DNA from: Myxococcus stipitatus
GTDB taxonomy: Bacteria > Myxococcota > Myxococcia > Myxococcales > Myxococcaceae
DNA: 64,000 nucleotides
Assembly: GCF_021412625.1 (NCBI RefSeq)
Contig: NZ_JAKCFI010000002.1
Span: forward strand, 558,001-622,000
Direction: 5' to 3'
Positions 62,126-64,000 of the stretch are shown piece by piece (position 1 is the first letter of the stretch; every line of letters starts with the position of its first letter). The notes under the pieces were generated by a model. It was not told the DNA's origin and did no database searches. It saw nothing but the letters and a program-made list of their open reading frames with translations. Made by a program: the position numbers and the translations under genes.

Positions 62126-64000
62126 ATGAATCGAAGCCGTGGAGCCCTTGTCTGTCGTTCGCGGTTGCAGCGAATGATTCCTGTCGTATCCCTCCTCGTG
62201 ACGGTGCTGGGCGTTGGCTGCTCCGACCCGGAGCCGAAGCCCACGCCCGTGTCACCCACCATCGTCGAGAGCACGCAGTCCGCCCTCAACGCGATGGCCT
62301 ACGACAAATTGAAGTTCCATGTGGCGGTCAAGGACGATTCCGGACAGCCCCTCGACTTCACCTGGGAGGCCAACGATGGCGTGTTCGAGCCGGCCAAGAA
62401 CGGCGAGACCACCAGCGATGTGGAGTGGCTGGGCCCGGACTGTCGGCGCGCGGGTTCTCCCGTCCAGGTGACGGTCTCCGTCTCCAATGGCGTGGCGCCC
62501 GTCACCCAGAAGGTCTTCCAGGTCGCCGCCGTCCCGTGTCCGGGGCCGCTGGCCGTCTCCGCGGGAGCGCGGCACTCGGTCGCCGCGCGTCCCGATGGCA
62601 CCGTCTGGACCTGGGGGGACGACGATATCAACGGCCTCCTCCTCGGTGCGCCGACGAGCCCGCGCACCGATGGGTTCGTGGAGGTCCTCGGGCTGACGGA
62701 CGTCAAGGCCGTCGCGGCAGCGCCCCTTCACACGCTCGTGCTCCATTTCGACGGAACGGTCTCCGCCTGGGGCTACAACGGTTATGGCCAGCTGGGGGAC
62801 AAGACGACCGAGTCGCATCGCGAGCCGGTGAAGGTGTCGGGACTGACGGAGGTCGTCGCCATCGCCGCGGGAGGCAGCCACTCCCTGGCCCTGCGCAGGG
62901 ATGGCACCGTCTGGGCGTGGGGGGACAACGCGGAGGGTCAGCTCGGGGATGGAACGACCGAGCATCGCATGGCGCCCGTCCAGGTGAAGGACCTGGCGCG
63001 CGTCAGGGGCATCGCCGCGGGAGGTGCGCACTCGCTGGCCGTCCTCGCGGATGGCAGCGTGCGGGCGTGGGGCTCGGCCCTGTTCGGTGAACTCGGCAAT
63101 GGGACGTCCGGTAGCGAGAGCAGGAGCCCCGTGCCCGTCGCGGTGTCGAACCTGACGGAGGTGGTGGCGGTCGCGGCCGGGCAGCATGTCTCCCTGGCGG
63201 TGGGCCTGGATGGCCGCGTCTGGGGCTGGGGCTCCGATGGCGACGGCATCCTCAACGCCAGCACGTCCGCCGACACCCGCGTTCCGATTCGCGTGCGCGG
63301 CGTGGAGGGCGTGGCGGCCGTGGGACTGGGCAATGACTTCGCGCTGGCGCTGACGCGTGACGGCGACGTGTGGGCCTGGGGGCACAACGGCGAGGGGCAG
63401 TTGGCGGATGGGACGACGACCCGGGGGGCGCCGAAGAAGGTCGTGGGATTGGAGAAGGTCGAGGTCCTGGGCGTGGGGCGCGCCCACGCCCTGGTCGTCC
63501 TCGACGATGGGCGCATGCGGGCGTGGGGAAGCAACCAGCGTGGCCAGCTCGGGCTCCCCGCTGACGCCCGTCGCGCCACTCCGGTCGCCGTGGCGGACCT
63601 CACCGGCGCCATCGCCGTGGCGGCGAGCGCGAGCCATTCCCTGGCCGTGAGGAACGACGGCACCGTCTGGGCCTGGGGGGACAACTCCGACGGACAGCTC
63701 GGGATGGGAGAGGACGTCGGCGGCAGCTCGACGCCGGTTCGAGTGGCTTCCCTCGGGGATGTCCGCGCCGTCGCCGCGGGTCAGCGGCATTCCCTCGCCC
63801 TGCGTGATGATGGCACCGTCATGTCCTGGGGACGCAACGTCAACGGACAGCTCGGCGGGAGCGAATACACTCGCTTCGAGCCCATGCGGGTGGAGGGGCT
63901 GATCGGCGTCACGGCGGTGGCCGCGGGGGAGAGCCATTCGTTGGCCTTGCGCAGCAACGGCACCGTCTGGAGCTGGGGGCACAACCTCTATGGCCAGCTC
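62126..64000 (+). CDS. RCC1-repeat lipoprotein, C-terminus cut by window edge
   Basis: The gene is open to the window end (625 codons so far) with no stop. It starts at the ATG at 62126 or 62174; the signal reads MIPVVSLLVTVLGVGC in either case, with a lipobox Cys. An Ig-like domain (LKFHVAVKDDSGQPLDFTWE, VQVTVSVSNGVAPVTQK) precedes at least eight RCC1 blades of about 50 residues, each with SHSLALRRDGTVWAWGDN and EGQLGDGTTE-type segments. RCC1-like propellers are scaffolds for protein binding; in myxobacteria many are secreted and have unknown targets. The gene is divergent from folD. Confidence 0.88.
   Translation, partial: MNRSRGALVCRSRLQRMIPVVSLLVTVLGVGCSDPEPKPTPVSPTIVESTQSALNAMAYDKLKFHVAVKDDSGQPLDFTWEANDGVFEPAKNGETTSDVEWLGPDCRRAGSPVQVTVSVSNGVAPVTQKVFQVAAVPCPGPLAVSAGARHSVAARPDGTVWTWGDDDINGLLLGAPTSPRTDGFVEVLGLTDVKAVAAAPLHTLVLHFDGTVSAWGYNGYGQLGDKTTESHREPVKVSGLTEVVAIAAGGSHSLALRRDGTVWAWGDNAEGQLGDGTTEHRMAPVQVKDLARVRGIAAGGAHSLAVLADGSVRAWGSALFGELGNGTSGSESRSPVPVAVSNLTEVVAVAAGQHVSLAVGLDGRVWGWGSDGDGILNASTSADTRVPIRVRGVEGVAAVGLGNDFALALTRDGDVWAWGHNGEGQLADGTTTRGAPKKVVGLEKVEVLGVGRAHALVVLDDGRMRAWGSNQRGQLGLPADARRATPVAVADLTGAIAVAASASHSLAVRNDGTVWAWGDNSDGQLGMGEDVGGSSTPVRVASLGDVRAVAAGQRHSLALRDDGTVMSWGRNVNGQLGGSEYTRFEPMRVEGLIGVTAVAAGESHSLALRSNGTVWSWGHNLYGQL

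Noticed and set aside
1..64000. tRNA, rRNA, CRISPR arrays and insertion sequences
   Set aside because: No T-loop/anticodon pattern, rRNA-like stretch, spaced short direct repeats or transposase reading frame was noticed by eye. A covariance-model scan would be needed to exclude small RNAs.

Overview
The window comes from a Gram-negative, very GC-rich chromosome, almost certainly a myxobacterium of the Myxococcaceae. I base this on the strong third-position GC bias, a DUSAM-domain protein (a family I know only from myxobacteria), a Ser/Thr kinase with a TPR tail coupled to an ECF-like sigma factor, a propeller histidine kinase, a liu-type leucine-degradation operon, and many secreted lipoproteins, hydrolases and beta-barrels. 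No rRNA, tRNA, CRISPR array, insertion sequence or prophage block was seen. The first gene (GH128-like lipoprotein) and the last gene (RCC1-repeat lipoprotein) run off the window.

Layout. 1-12.4 kb: GH128-like lipoprotein, a class II UvrA, an ECF-like sigma factor overlapping an anti-sigma-like zinc finger/kinase/TPR protein, a SWIM-SNF2 ATPase and a secreted GH18 chitinase. 12.7-22.6 kb: a YciI-like protein, then the most distinctive locus: a tandem ACP-ACP-reductase protein, a 2130-residue synthase (hotdog, AT, KS, CLF-like, KR, DH) and a fatty-acid desaturase, all co-directional and tightly spaced. They look like one secondary-lipid (PUFA-synthase-like) pathway. 22.6-27.5 kb: two secreted alpha/beta hydrolases with palindromes nearby, a decayed M3 peptidase, an Lrp/AsnC regulator and a Spo0M-HEAT protein. 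27.6-37 kb: a one-piece sensor kinase, an S74-chaperone lipoprotein, a DUSAM protein, a PldA-like outer-membrane protein, an RluA-like protein that has lost the catalytic Asp motif, and a small secreted protein.

37-40.8 kb: a four-gene siderophore ABC importer (binding protein, two permeases, ATPase) with overlapping reading frames and a Fur-like 7-1-7 site on the first start codon. 40.9-47.7 kb: an AraC regulator divergent from isovaleryl-CoA dehydrogenase, both methylcrotonyl-CoA carboxylase subunits and HMG-CoA lyase. Together these take isovaleryl-CoA to acetyl-CoA plus acetoacetate, apart from the hydratase step, which is not encoded here. 47.8-64 kb: a decayed zinc metalloprotease, a helix-hairpin-helix lipoprotein, a beta-barrel, a beta-helix lipoprotein, an ADP-ribosyltransferase with an R-S-ExE signature, a polytopic membrane protein, a methyltransferase, an MBOAT/SGNH acetylation pair, FolD and the RCC1-repeat protein.

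All assignments rest on reading motifs, start sites and context by eye. No alignments or searches were run, so family names are firm only where diagnostic residues are quoted. Stem-loop and operator calls are exact inverted repeats read from the sequence, but their function is inferred.
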